Positions 51,103 to 61,082 of a DNA stretch of 64,000 bases are shown here, in pieces. The stretch is from Paenibacillus sp. W2I17 (lineage in GTDB: Bacteria > Bacillota > Bacilli > Paenibacillales > Paenibacillaceae): assembly GCF_030815985.1 (NCBI RefSeq), contig NZ_JAUSXM010000001.1:6944001-7008000 (forward strand), in the 5' to 3' direction. Position 1 is the first letter of the stretch. Every line of letters begins with the position of its first letter. Below the pieces are notes generated by a model that saw nothing but the letters and a program-made list of their open reading frames with translations, did not search any database and was not told where the DNA came from. The position numbers and the translations under genes are program-made.

Positions 51103-53361
51103 ATGTCGGTGATTGAAAAAGATGTCAAACAACAAACAGGCTGGAGAAACTTTACCAAAGGAACATGGACCAAATCCGTAGATGTGAATGATTTTCTGGC
51201 ACACAACTTGTCTCCGTATTACGGTGACGAAGCATTTCTCGCAGGTGCAACCCAGAATACCAAAGAATTGTGGGAGATCGTATCTGATCTGACCAAAAAA
51301 GAACGGGATAATGGCGGTGTCCTTGACGTTGATGTGAACACACCAGCGACTATTGTTTCTCACCAACCAGGTTATCTGGATCAATCCAAAGAGCAGATCG
51401 TCGGTGTTCAGACCGATGCTCCGTTCAAACGTTCCATTCAACCAACAGGCGGAATCCGGATGATGATTGATGCATGTGAAGCATACGGCTTCGAATTGCC
51501 TCAAGGCGTCATTGATATATTTACAAACATTCGCAAAACACATAACCAAGGTGTATTCGATGCTTATACCTCCGACATGCGTGCAGCGCGTAAAGCAGGG
51601 ATTATTACCGGTCTGCCAGATGCTTATGGCCGTGGTCGGATCATTGGTGACTATCGTCGTGTAGCTTTGTACGGGGTAGACTTCCTGATTCGTAACAAAA
51701 AAGGTGAACTGAATGCACTCGAAGTTGATGTCATTGATGAAGATGTCATTCGTCTGCGGGAAGAATTGTCTGAGCAGATTCGTGCATTGCAGGAATTGAA
51801 ACAATTGGGCGATATGCACGGGTTCGATATTTCCTTGCCAGCGACAACAGCAAAAGAAGCATTCCAATGGTTGTACTTCGGTTATCTCGCTGCGATCAAA
51901 GAACAGAACGGTGCTGCGATGTCTCTGGGACGTGTATCTTCTTTCCTGGATATCTACATTGAACGTGACCTACAAGAAGGCATTCTGTCTGAAGAACAGG
52001 CTCAGGAATTGGTTGACCATTTTGTAATGAAACTGCGGATTGTCAAATTCCTGCGCACACCGGATTACAACGAACTGTTCAGTGGAGATCCAACATGGGT
52101 GACTGAGTCCATCGGTGGTATGTCTGTGAATGGCGAAACACGCGTAACCAAAAACAGCTTCCGTTTCCTGCATACGTTGCACAACTTGGGTCCTGCACCA
52201 GAACCGAACCTGACTGTACTATGGTCCACGAAACTTCCGGAAGCTTTCAAAGATTATTGCAGTAAAGTATCCATTGAAACTAGCTCAATCCAGTATGAGA
52301 ATGATGATCTGATGCGTCCAATCTACGGTGACGATTACGGTATTGCATGCTGTGTTTCGGCTATGAAGATCGGGAAACAAATGCAATTCTTCGGCGCTCG
52401 TGCCAACCTGGCAAAAGCCCTCCTGTATGCGATCAACGGTGGTCGTGACGAGAAATCCGGAGCACAAGTTGGACCTGAGTATCCTGCCATCACTAGCGAA
52501 GTACTGGATTACAATGAGGTTATGAAACGCTTCAAACCAATGATGGAGTGGCTGGCGAAACTGTATATGAACACCCTCAACGTCATTCACTACATGCACG
52601 ATAAATACAGCTATGAGCGTATCGAAATGGCATTACATGACCGTGACATTGTACGTACGATGGCGTGCGGTATCGCTGGTCTGTCGGTTACAGCAGATTC
52701 ACTGAGTGCGATCAAATATGCCAAAGTTAAACCAATTCGTAACGAACAAGGCATCGCTGTTGATTTTGAAATCGAAGGAGACTTCCCTTGTTACGGTAAC
52801 AATGAAGACAGCGTAGACAGCATTGCTGTTGAACTGGTGGAGAACTTCATGGGTATGATTCGCAAACACAAAGCTTACCGTAATGCAGTTCCAACACAAT
52901 CCGTTCTGACGATCACTTCCAACGTGGTATATGGTAAGAAAACAGGAACTACACCGGATGGTCGTAAAGCAGGTGAGCCATTTGCTCCAGGCGCGAACCC
53001 AATGCATGGTCGTGACAAAAAAGGTGCACTGGCATCCCTTGGCTCTGTAGCCAAATTGCCTTATGAACACAGTCTTGATGGTATTTCCAATACCTTCTCC
53101 ATCGTGCCAAAAGCATTGGGTAAAGAGGAGACTACACGTAAATCCAATCTGACTGCGATGATGGACGGTTACTTCGGTCAAAACGCTCATCACCTGAACG
53201 TTAACGTATTTGATCGTCAACAATTGATTGATGCGATGGATCACCCGGAAAACTATCCGCAACTGACTGTACGGGTATCCGGATATGCCGTTAACTTCAT
53301 TAAACTGACTCGTGAACAACAGCTGGATGTCATCAACCGTACGTTCCATGGCTCGATGTAA
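51103..53361 (+). CDS. pflB: pyruvate formate-lyase
   Basis: 752 residues, full length. The catalytic Cys pair is Cys416-Cys417 in [10 protein letters not shown]. The glycyl radical site is Gly727 in RVSGYAVNF near the end. Further motifs are [37 protein letters not shown] and [20 protein letters not shown]. It cleaves pyruvate with CoA to acetyl-CoA and formate under anoxia and needs PflA, encoded just downstream. The ATG at 51103 follows GTGGAGGG. Upstream lie an FNR-type promoter and a Rex-like site. Confidence 0.97.
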   Translation: MSVIEKDVKQQTGWRNFTKGTWTKSVDVNDFLAHNLSPYYGDEAFLAGATQNTKELWEIVSDLTKKERDNGGVLDVDVNTPATIVSHQPGYLDQSKEQIVGVQTDAPFKRSIQPTGGIRMMIDACEAYGFELPQGVIDIFTNIRKTHNQGVFDAYTSDMRAARKAGIITGLPDAYGRGRIIGDYRRVALYGVDFLIRNKKGELNALEVDVIDEDVIRLREELSEQIRALQELKQLGDMHGFDISLPATTAKEAFQWLYFGYLAAIKEQNGAAMSLGRVSSFLDIYIERDLQEGILSEEQAQELVDHFVMKLRIVKFLRTPDYNELFSGDPTWVTESIGGMSVNGETRVTKNSFRFLHTLHNLGPAPEPNLTVLWSTKLPEAFKDYCSKVSIETSSIQYENDDLMRPIYGDDYGIACCVSAMKIGKQMQFFGARANLAKALLYAINGGRDEKSGAQVGPEYPAITSEVLDYNEVMKRFKPMMEWLAKLYMNTLNVIHYMHDKYSYERIEMALHDRDIVRTMACGIAGLSVTADSLSAIKYAKVKPIRNEQGIAVDFEIEGDFPCYGNNEDSVDSIAVELVENFMGMIRKHKAYRNAVPTQSVLTITSNVVYGKKTGTTPDGRKAGEPFAPGANPMHGRDKKGALASLGSVAKLPYEHSLDGISNTFSIVPKALGKEETTRKSNLTAMMDGYFGQNAHHLNVNVFDRQQLIDAMDHPENYPQLTVRVSGYAVNFIKLTREQQLDVINRTFHGSM

Positions 53362-53450
53362 GTAATTTGCAAGTAGAAGACCGCTAGAGCAAGGCATTCC
53401 AAATCATATTAAACGCACAGCGGATGCGGATACAGAAAGGAAGAGGCAGC

Positions 53451-54203
53451 ATGGTTAACGGACATATTCATTCACTCGAAACTTTCGGGACGGTTGACGG
53501 CCCAGGCATCCGCTTTGTGCTTTTTATGCAAGGATGTCTACTCAAATGTCAATATTGCCACAACCCTGATACATGGGCGCTGGATGGCGGAAAAGAAATG
53601 ACGTTAGAGGAGGTACTGGCTGAAATTGAGCCGTATCTATCCTATTACCGCAGCTCTGGAGGCGGACTCACGATATCTGGCGGAGAACCAACGTTACAGG
53701 CTCATTTTGTAGCCGAAATCTTCAAGGAAGTGAAGCGGCGTTGGGGATTGCATACGACGCTGGACAGCAACGGGTTTAACGAACCGGAGCGGATTCACGA
53801 TCTGTTGGATAACACAGACCTGGTTCTGCTAGACCTCAAGCATATTGATGATGAGAAACATATCAAGCTGACAGGCAAATCCAACGAGAGAACGTTGAAA
53901 ACGGCCAAGTGGTTATCGGAGCAAGGTCGGAAAATGTGGATACGCCACGTGTATGTGCCTGGCATTCATAACGAGGAAGAGGATCTGCTTAACCTCGGAC
54001 GGTTTATTGGAACATTAAATGGTGTCGAGAAGTTCGAAATTCTTCCATACCATCAGATGGGGATCTACAAATGGGAGGCGCTCGGCAAAGTATATCCACT
54101 GGATGGAGTTCCTTCACCAACTGAAGAAGAAGTGGAGCGGGCGTATCGCCTGATCGAACAAGGTCGCCAGGAAACGGCTGGCGTGGCTTGTTCAGGTAAG
54201 TAA
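53451..54203 (+). CDS. pflA: pyruvate formate-lyase activating enzyme
   Basis: 250 residues, radical SAM enzyme. The CX3CX2C cluster motif is CLLKCQYC in GCLLKCQYCHNPDTW. GGGLTISGGEPTLQ is the SAM-binding GGE region, and TLDSNGFNEPERIH and ILPYHQMGIYKWEALG are typical of PflA. It installs the glycyl radical on PflB using SAM and a reduced 4Fe-4S cluster. GGAAGAGG precedes the ATG at 53451. It lies 90 bases after pflB in the same operon and is followed by a terminator. Confidence 0.96.
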   Translation: MVNGHIHSLETFGTVDGPGIRFVLFMQGCLLKCQYCHNPDTWALDGGKEMTLEEVLAEIEPYLSYYRSSGGGLTISGGEPTLQAHFVAEIFKEVKRRWGLHTTLDSNGFNEPERIHDLLDNTDLVLLDLKHIDDEKHIKLTGKSNERTLKTAKWLSEQGRKMWIRHVYVPGIHNEEEDLLNLGRFIGTLNGVEKFEILPYHQMGIYKWEALGKVYPLDGVPSPTEEEVERAYRLIEQGRQETAGVACSGK

Positions 54204-54233
54204 TCTGACCTTTATATAATAAAAACAATCAAC

Positions 54234-54279
54234 CAAGCAGTCCTTGCGAACATGTTTCGCAGGGGCTGTTTTTTTGCTG
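54234..54279 (+). terminator. intrinsic terminator of pflBA
   Basis: AGCAGTCCTTGCGAA pairs with TTCGCAGGGGCTGT, followed by seven T. Confidence 0.85.
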
Positions 54280-54424
54280 TTATCCATTGGAAATGCAAGA
54301 TTATGGGTCCAGTGAAGGATTTTATCCCTCCATTGATGAATTGTCATCCTTACGATGTAAGCTCCGGCTTTTTATAATCAGAGTGTAAAGCCAAATGCTC
54401 AATATCTTGAGGAGGGTCAACCAG

Positions 54425-55792
54425 ATGAAAAAAAGAATGACATTACTGCTTTCATTATTGCTTATCACTTCATGGACTTTGGCGGGATGTGCAAGCTCAA
54501 GTAACGAGCCGCAGCAAGGCGCAGGCAATACACCTGTGGAGGAAACAAGTAAGGAACCGGTTGAAATGCTTCTCCGCCACACGCAGGTGGGAGCCGACAA
54601 ACAGAAAAGACTGGCCATTCTGCAGGATGTTGTGGACAAAGTTGAGGGAGAGGTACCCAATCTGACCTTTACGCTGGATGGTGTCGAATCCGATGTGAAT
54701 CGTAAGGAAAAGCTTCGCGGAGAGATGGCGGCAGGCAACCCGCCGGATATATTTGAACTGTTCGGTAGCCCGGATTCCAAAGTTTATGCCAAGGAAGGTA
54801 TGCTGCTTGATCTGACCCCAATCCTGCAAGAGCTGGGCATTCAGGACCAGTTTACATCCCTTGAACCGTTTACGTATGAAGGCAAAGTATATGGACTGCC
54901 GATTGGCGGTTCGGGCGAAGGTTTTTTCTATAATAAAGAGTACTTCGAACAAAAAGGATGGAAAGCCCCAACCACCATGGCTGAACTGGACAATATACTG
55001 GCCGAGATCAAGGCTGATGGTAAAGTGCCGCTTGCTTCCGCATCTAAGGCGGGCTGGGTACCGCTTATGTTAACCAACCACCTGTGGTCCCGGTATGCCG
55101 GACCGGAGATTACCGCAAAGTTTGCAACAGGTGAAGCGAAGTGGACCGATCCGGGTGTTGTGCAAGGTTTTGCCAAACATAAGGAATGGGTGGATAAGGG
55201 TTATTTCAAAAAAGGTGAGCTGGGCTTTGAGTATGCCGAATATACCACGCAATTTACGAGCGGAGAAGCGGTGTTGATGTATGACGGAACGTGGAAATCC
55301 TCTGTATTCAAAGAAGGTCAGAGCGGTGAATCGCTCATTGGCAAGGTTGGATTCTTCAATATGCCTCCGGTAGAGAACGGAGCAGGAGATCAGACGTCTT
55401 TGATGCGTGATGTGAACAATGGATACGGATTCTCGGCAGCAGTGGCGGATGACCCGCAGAAGCTGGAAGCAGTGAAAGCTTTTATCAAAAATTTCTACAA
55501 TGAAGATATGCAGATCCGCGGCCTTGTGGAAGACGGTGTGTTGCCTGCCATGAAGCTGGACGAGAAAGTGCTGACCGATAGCATTACCGATGATCTGATG
55601 AAAGAAATTGTGGCTGTGCTTAATGCGTCCAAGACGTCGTTCCCTGCATTTGATGCACTCGTTCAGGCCGATGTGACGACAGAGATCAGCAATCTGCAAA
55701 TCCAGAAGTTGATTGGTGGGCAGACGACGCCAGAGAAAATGGCAGAAGAGTTGCAAAAGGTGCAAGAGGAAGCAAACGCTTCCGTGGAATAA
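54425..55792 (+). CDS. ABC transporter substrate-binding lipoprotein, CUT1 type
   Basis: 455 residues. Lipobox TLAGCASS near residue 22, then a family 1 solute-binding protein: AAGNPPDIFELFGSPDSKVY, LPIGGSGEGFFYNKEYFEQK, PLMLTNHLWSRYAGPE, EAVLMYDGTWKSSVF and FSAAVADDPQKLEAVKAF. GAGGAGGGT lies 8 bases before the ATG. It is the first gene of an operon with two permeases, a sensor kinase, a response regulator and a NagZ-like enzyme, which suggests an N-acetylglucosamine-containing oligosaccharide as ligand. Confidence 0.93.
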   Translation: MKKRMTLLLSLLLITSWTLAGCASSSNEPQQGAGNTPVEETSKEPVEMLLRHTQVGADKQKRLAILQDVVDKVEGEVPNLTFTLDGVESDVNRKEKLRGEMAAGNPPDIFELFGSPDSKVYAKEGMLLDLTPILQELGIQDQFTSLEPFTYEGKVYGLPIGGSGEGFFYNKEYFEQKGWKAPTTMAELDNILAEIKADGKVPLASASKAGWVPLMLTNHLWSRYAGPEITAKFATGEAKWTDPGVVQGFAKHKEWVDKGYFKKGELGFEYAEYTTQFTSGEAVLMYDGTWKSSVFKEGQSGESLIGKVGFFNMPPVENGAGDQTSLMRDVNNGYGFSAAVADDPQKLEAVKAFIKNFYNEDMQIRGLVEDGVLPAMKLDEKVLTDSITDDLMKEIVAVLNASKTSFPAFDALVQADVTTEISNLQIQKLIGGQTTPEKMAEELQKVQEEANASVE

Positions 55793-55843
55793 ACCAATTC
55801 AAGTCGAAACTGCGATCGTTGAAGTGACTGAAGGAGGCTGACC

Positions 55844-56728
55844 ATGAATACTTCACTCCGCAGCCCGTTAATCTATACGTTGTTTGTAATGCCAGCCCTA
55901 ATTCTGTTTGTAATGTTCTTTCTATACCCTATTGGTAGCTCCCTGTATTACAGTCTGACGAGTTGGAATGGGGTATCGGCTGAGCCACGTTTTGTGGGTT
56001 TATCCAATTATGTGAAGGCACTGACCGATGAACGTTTTTGGATTTCCACACGGAATAACGGCTTTTTCATCGGATTTTCGGTACTGATTCAGGTACCCCT
56101 AATCGTCCTGTTTTCGCTTCTGATTGCCAATGTGAAAAGGCTGAAAGGTCTGTATAAAACCGCTGTTTTTTTACCATCCATCATGTCGACAGCCGTTATC
56201 GGTATTTTATGGGGATTCATCTATGAGCCCAATATCGGACTATTAAACAAAATGCTTCATGTGCTGGGCATCGATCCAATCTACTGGTTATCGGATAACC
56301 GATTTGCCATGTTGTCCATCTTGGTGACTAATGCCTGGCAGTGGACGGGATTTTACATTGTCATGGTGCTGGCGGCCATACTGGCGATTCCCCGTGATCT
56401 GGATGAAGCGGCTGCAATTGATGGGGCAACGGCGGTACAACGTGCAATGCGAATTACGTTGCCGCTGATCCGGCCGATCATTTCAGTGGTGATCATGTTG
56501 TCCATCGCAGGTGCCATGAAAGCAGCCGACATCGTGATTGTCATGACCAAAGGTGGGCCCGCTGGGTCCACCGAGGTTCTGGCGACATATATGATCAAAT
56601 ATGCAATTACCAACTTCAAATATGGTTATGGCAATACCATTGCAGTGCTGATCTTTGCTCTGACGCTTGTGCTCACTGCGGTGTATCAACTGCTGGTGGC
56701 GAGGCGGGGCGAGAAGGTGGAATATTGA
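55844..56728 (+). CDS. ABC transporter permease, CUT1 type (first subunit)
   Basis: 294 residues with six membrane helices. Starts LIYTLFVMPALILFVMFFLY; the EAA loop is DLDEAAAIDGATAVQRAMRI near residues 185-205, followed by TLPLIRPIISVVIMLS. MalF/UgpA-like. GAAGGAGGCTG lies before the ATG. Its stop overlaps the next start (TGATG), so the permeases are coupled. Confidence 0.93.
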   Translation: MNTSLRSPLIYTLFVMPALILFVMFFLYPIGSSLYYSLTSWNGVSAEPRFVGLSNYVKALTDERFWISTRNNGFFIGFSVLIQVPLIVLFSLLIANVKRLKGLYKTAVFLPSIMSTAVIGILWGFIYEPNIGLLNKMLHVLGIDPIYWLSDNRFAMLSILVTNAWQWTGFYIVMVLAAILAIPRDLDEAAAIDGATAVQRAMRITLPLIRPIISVVIMLSIAGAMKAADIVIVMTKGGPAGSTEVLATYMIKYAITNFKYGYGNTIAVLIFALTLVLTAVYQLLVARRGEKVEY

Positions 56729-57558
56729 TGGCGAAAAGCATAAAAAGCAGTATACCTCATGTGTTGTTAATGTTGTATTTAATCGCGATTTTGTTTCCCT
56801 TTTTATTTGTGATTTTCTCTTCCTTCAAGCAGGATAACAATGAAATCGCCCTGAATCCATTCGGTTTGCCTACAACATGGGAGTTTAACAATTACGTGGA
56901 GGCTTGGGTGAATGCCAAGATTGGCACGTATTTCTGGAACAGCCTGTACATTTCGATTTTATCATCGGCGTGTACGATTGCGCTCGGTGCCATGTTTGCT
57001 TTTGCCGTAACCCGGATGAGACACCGGAGATGGAGCCTGTTTCTGTACAGTCTGATTCTGGCGGGTATGCTTATTCCCAACAATGCACTTATGCTGCCGA
57101 TTTATCTGCTTGTACGCAAAATGGGCATATTGGATACGCATCTTGCATTGATCGTGCCCTATGTGGCCAATGCGATCCCCTTTACCATTATTATACTGGC
57201 GGCTTTTATGCGTTCTCTGCCTGGAGAAATTGAGGAAGCGGCGGTCATGGACGGCTTGAGGGCCCCGGGTATCTTTGCTAAAATAGTGATACCTCTTACG
57301 GTTCCGGCTATTGTTACCGTTTTTATCGTTAATTTCCTCGGCAACTGGAACGAATTTTTACTCGCCAACTATTTCTTATCCACCGATAAATTGCGTACGC
57401 TGCCAGTGGGCATGGTCCAGTTTCGGGATCAATATCAGATGAACTATGCCCAGATGTCGGCAGGTATTGTATACAGCGTTGTACCTGTACTTGTGATCTA
57501 CGCTATACTCCAGGAGAAAATTATAGAAGGAGTAACTGCAGGTGGTGTCAAAGGTTAA
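56728..57558 (+). CDS. ABC transporter permease, CUT1 type (second subunit)
   Basis: 276 residues with six membrane helices, MalG-like: MLYLIAILFPFLFVIFSSFK at the start, EEAAVMDGLRAPGIFAKIVI as EAA loop, GNWNEFLLANYFLSTDKLRT and the C-terminal IIEGVTAGGVKG. The ATG overlaps the upstream stop; GAGAAGGTGG is the ribosome site within the previous gene. Partner of the permease upstream; a shared ATPase must come from elsewhere in the genome. Confidence 0.93.
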   Translation: MAKSIKSSIPHVLLMLYLIAILFPFLFVIFSSFKQDNNEIALNPFGLPTTWEFNNYVEAWVNAKIGTYFWNSLYISILSSACTIALGAMFAFAVTRMRHRRWSLFLYSLILAGMLIPNNALMLPIYLLVRKMGILDTHLALIVPYVANAIPFTIIILAAFMRSLPGEIEEAAVMDGLRAPGIFAKIVIPLTVPAIVTVFIVNFLGNWNEFLLANYFLSTDKLRTLPVGMVQFRDQYQMNYAQMSAGIVYSVVPVLVIYAILQEKIIEGVTAGGVKG

Positions 57559-57590
57559 TACCATGAACCAGTTAATAGGGAGAACGGGAT

Positions 57591-59426
57591 ATGAACTTGC
57601 GAATGAAGCTGGCCTTGGCATTTCTGCTGCTGATTATTGTACCGATGTGTGCGCTAGGCATTGGCATGTTTCTGGTCACATCACATACGATTGAGAAAAA
57701 ATACAATCAACAGGCCGAATATGCGCTTCAGGCCATCAGTTACAATATCGAAAATGTATTTCAGCAGATTAACAATGTGACCGACAACGGGATAGCGACC
57801 TCGGTTTTCCAAATGGCGTTGAACGCCAAAGATCCGACCAAGCAGGATCTGGGGACCGGTAATCAGTTATCCCTGAATGCCAGCCAGCGCAATTTCCGTT
57901 CCCTTCTATATAATTATCCGTTCATCAGTTATGCCTTTTTATACGATTTGCGTTCGTCCGAGAACAACCAGATTGTCTCCATTTTCACCAAAGAAAACTT
58001 TCAAGCCCTTCCTTTTCAACAATTCAAAGTGCATCCCTTATTCAACGAAATTCAGCAACTTAATGGCGTGCCCAAATGGCTCGCACCTCTGGAATATCCC
58101 GAATTAACCGGGGTAGAGCCTGTCTTCACCCAGATCAGACTGGTCAAAGAACTCAGTTATTTTCAAAATATCGGCGTGCTTGTTGTTCAGATCAAAAAAG
58201 GAGAGATCGACCGGATCTTCCGTCACCTGCAAATCAGCGATTCAGCACAGGATACGTCGTTCCTGTTAATTAATGAAGAAGGGCTGATCGTTTATGATCC
58301 TGCAGGTATGTATAACGGTGAGAACATGCAAAACCTTGGTGCTGAATCCGGCAGTTACGGTCCCGGCTTTAGCAGTGTCAGAACGGTTTTTGACGGCAAG
58401 GAGAGCATCATTTCGCAATATCATCTGAAGAACTATAACTGGAGCCTCGTCAGTGTGACTTCATGGGAAGCTTTATCTGCGGAAACCAATGCCTTTGCCG
58501 GTTGGTCTGTCATCATTATTCTGTTATGCCTGCTCGCAGCGATGATCTTTAATCTTTTTTTCATGAATCGCATTACGGGTAACATTGCTGTACTTGTAAG
58601 GTTTATGCGTCGTGTGGATGATGGTGATTTTAATGCGAGGGTGGAAGGAAAAGGATTCGATGAAATGCAGCTGCTTGCGCAAGGGTTCAATGAACTATTG
58701 GATCGGATCGGGGGATTATTCCGTCGTGTTCGTGCAGAGCAAGAGCAGAAGGCCCAAGCGGAACTGCGTGTACTACAGGCCCAGATCAAACCTCATTTTC
58801 TGTTTAACACATTGGAATCCATTAATGGATTAGCGCTGCGAGGGGAGGGCCGCAAAGTAAGCGAGATGGTGACCAGACTTGGCAATATGCTTCGTATCAG
58901 CATTCAGGATCAGGAGGAGATTCCGCTGGGTGAGGAAATCAGGCATTTGCAGAGTTATCTGGAGATTCAACAGTACAGATTCAGTGATTTGTTCACCTAT
59001 GAGATTGACATTCCACCCCATCTATACAGCTCAATTCTGCTTAAGCTTACCCTTCAGCCTCTGGTGGAAAATAGCATTCAACACGGGTTTGAGGGGATCA
59101 CCTACCCAGGTGTACTGCGGATAAGCGCATATGCGGAACGGGGCCATCTGGTGTTATGTGTTGAGGATAATGGGATCGGTATTCCCCAGGAAATGCTCGC
59201 ACGATTTGAGTATATGGCAGAAGATCCGCCGGAAGATATGCTCGCGGAAGGGGCGGAATCATTAACGTCCATAACGGAACGCAGGGGATTGGGATTACGA
59301 AGTGTGGCAGATCGAATTCGTATTCAATACGGGGCCGGATATGGCATATTTATATGTTCAGCACCGGGGTATGGCACAGTTATTCGATGCATCATTCCAT
59401 TATATGAGCAGGAGGAAGCCGGATGA
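57591..59426 (+). CDS. sensor histidine kinase, YesM-like
   Basis: 611 residues. Membrane helix at 7-29, an extracellular sensor of about 260 residues, second helix at about 305-325 (AGWSVIIILLCLLAAMIFNL), then HAMP (ITGNIAVLVRFMRRVDDGDF). The His_kinase domain has LQAQIKPHFLFNTLESINGL with phospho-acceptor His402, and the ATPase has LVENSIQHGFEG, EDNGIGIP and GLGLRSVADRI. YesM/YesN pairs in Paenibacillus usually sense sugars or their binding proteins and switch on the adjacent CUT1 operon. It overlaps the response regulator gene by 4 bases. Confidence 0.95.
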   Translation: MNLRMKLALAFLLLIIVPMCALGIGMFLVTSHTIEKKYNQQAEYALQAISYNIENVFQQINNVTDNGIATSVFQMALNAKDPTKQDLGTGNQLSLNASQRNFRSLLYNYPFISYAFLYDLRSSENNQIVSIFTKENFQALPFQQFKVHPLFNEIQQLNGVPKWLAPLEYPELTGVEPVFTQIRLVKELSYFQNIGVLVVQIKKGEIDRIFRHLQISDSAQDTSFLLINEEGLIVYDPAGMYNGENMQNLGAESGSYGPGFSSVRTVFDGKESIISQYHLKNYNWSLVSVTSWEALSAETNAFAGWSVIIILLCLLAAMIFNLFFMNRITGNIAVLVRFMRRVDDGDFNARVEGKGFDEMQLLAQGFNELLDRIGGLFRRVRAEQEQKAQAELRVLQAQIKPHFLFNTLESINGLALRGEGRKVSEMVTRLGNMLRISIQDQEEIPLGEEIRHLQSYLEIQQYRFSDLFTYEIDIPPHLYSSILLKLTLQPLVENSIQHGFEGITYPGVLRISAYAERGHLVLCVEDNGIGIPQEMLARFEYMAEDPPEDMLAEGAESLTSITERRGLGLRSVADRIRIQYGAGYGIFICSAPGYGTVIRCIIPLYEQEEAG

Positions 59427-61054
59427 ATCTGACTGCAATGCTGGTTGACGATGAGCTGCCGATTCTGGAGAATCTGAACTTCATTTTACCCTGGGAAGAG
59501 ATGGGGATTGAAATCACAGGTACAGCGAGAAGTGGTGTAGAAGCGCTGGGGAAAGTAAGAGAAAGTCATCCAGACATTCTCTTGTGTGATATTCGGATGC
59601 CGTCTATGGACGGATTGGAACTTATTCGTTTGCTGCGAGAGCAGGGTGAAACGTGTGAGATTATTTTGCTGACCGGGTATCAGCAGTTTGAATATGCTCG
59701 AACCGCTATCAAGTATAATGTACATGAATACATATGTAAGCCAATTGATTATTTGAATCTGGAACATAAACTGCGTGAGCTTGCCGGGCAGATCCAGAAG
59801 AGACGTCTGGAAAACGAATCGCAACGTTATCGCAGCCAAGAGATGGAAAGCTGGATCAGACACAAACAGTTGATTGACCTGTTGCGAGGAGAAGCACCAT
59901 TGAAGATTTCCTATCCTTCCTCTGTTCCTGAATTCATAACAACTACTGCACCGTATACGTTGCTGCTGGTGGATGCAGTCGGTTATTTTCGCCATTCTAT
60001 CGGCTGGTCCGAGCTTCAGCATCAACGATGGCATGAGACCATAAGTTCCAGACTTAGGGAAGTGGCAGAGAGAATTACGGAGGATTGTCAGATTCTTTCG
60101 ACCCGCAAAGGGGAGTGGTGCATCCTGCTGGAGGCATCGGGTGAGTGGAAACGTCGCTCAGAGGAACTGGCCCATCAACTGTGTCTCGAATTAAATGAAA
60201 TATTATTCTTGGATTCAAGTGTGAAGGTTAGGGTTGTTCAGGATGCTGTACCCGTGAACCTGGAAAGTCAAATTCTGGAGCGATACCGGCATTGTCAAAA
60301 AATACTGATGTCCCATTCGGAAAGTGAAGACGGGGTGCTAAAGGCGAGTTGTCCCGAAAACACATTATCGTATGATCATACGGCCTCCAAAGGGGCTAAC
60401 TCATGGATTACAAGAGAAGATCTGGAGCTTGTTACTCGGTGGATTCGGCAAGGGAACAAGCAGGGGTTACGTGATGTATTGGATCGCCTTAAACAGCGAA
60501 TGGGGAATTCAGGACAATCCTTCAACAGGATAGATGAAACCAATCTTCGGTTTATGCTTGTACACATGCTTCGGGAACTGCGTGAAGTACAGGCCCTCGC
60601 TGAAGAGCACGAAGTGAATTACTGGAATGCACTGCAAGGGGCCGTATCCATGAGGGAACTCCTTGAACTTGCAGAGGTTGTTACCCATGCCTGTCAAGGC
60701 AAACAAACACAACCACGTCCTTCTGTATCGGAACTGATCCTGTCTGCATGTGAGTATATGGATGCACGGCTGCAACAGGACTTGGGAATAGATGAAGTCT
60801 CAGATTGGCTCGGAATCAGCCCGGGTTACTTTTGCCAGCTATTTAAAACTCAAATGGGTGTTACTTTTGTGGAATACATGACGCAGAAACGGATGGAAAG
60901 TGCCGCTTTATTGTTGAGTACAACCGAATGGAGCATTACAGCGATTGGGGAAGCCACAGGGTTCAAGGAGCGCCGTTACTTCTCCAAGGTGTTTCATAAA
61001 CACTTCCATATGAAACCCTCCGAGTACAGGCAGAGTAAACAATTGGGTTTGTAG
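59423..61054 (+). CDS. response regulator with AraC domain, YesN-like
   Basis: 543 residues. The N-terminal receiver (residues 1-120) has the acidic DDELPI, phospho-acceptor Asp56 in LLCDIRMPSMDG, and LLTGYQQFEYARTAIKY. A long middle part (about 140-430) is of unclear fold. The C-terminal AraC domain has GIDEVSDWLGISPGYFCQLF, WSITAIGEATGFKERRYFSK and MKPSEYR. It is the cognate of the kinase encoded just upstream (overlapping ATGA) and probably activates the transporter operon and the NagZ-like gene. Confidence 0.95.
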   Translation: MNLTAMLVDDELPILENLNFILPWEEMGIEITGTARSGVEALGKVRESHPDILLCDIRMPSMDGLELIRLLREQGETCEIILLTGYQQFEYARTAIKYNVHEYICKPIDYLNLEHKLRELAGQIQKRRLENESQRYRSQEMESWIRHKQLIDLLRGEAPLKISYPSSVPEFITTTAPYTLLLVDAVGYFRHSIGWSELQHQRWHETISSRLREVAERITEDCQILSTRKGEWCILLEASGEWKRRSEELAHQLCLELNEILFLDSSVKVRVVQDAVPVNLESQILERYRHCQKILMSHSESEDGVLKASCPENTLSYDHTASKGANSWITREDLELVTRWIRQGNKQGLRDVLDRLKQRMGNSGQSFNRIDETNLRFMLVHMLRELREVQALAEEHEVNYWNALQGAVSMRELLELAEVVTHACQGKQTQPRPSVSELILSACEYMDARLQQDLGIDEVSDWLGISPGYFCQLFKTQMGVTFVEYMTQKRMESAALLLSTTEWSITAIGEATGFKERRYFSKVFHKHFHMKPSEYRQSKQLGL

Positions 61055-61082
61055 TAGCAAGGGAAACGGGAGGAGAGGTCGA

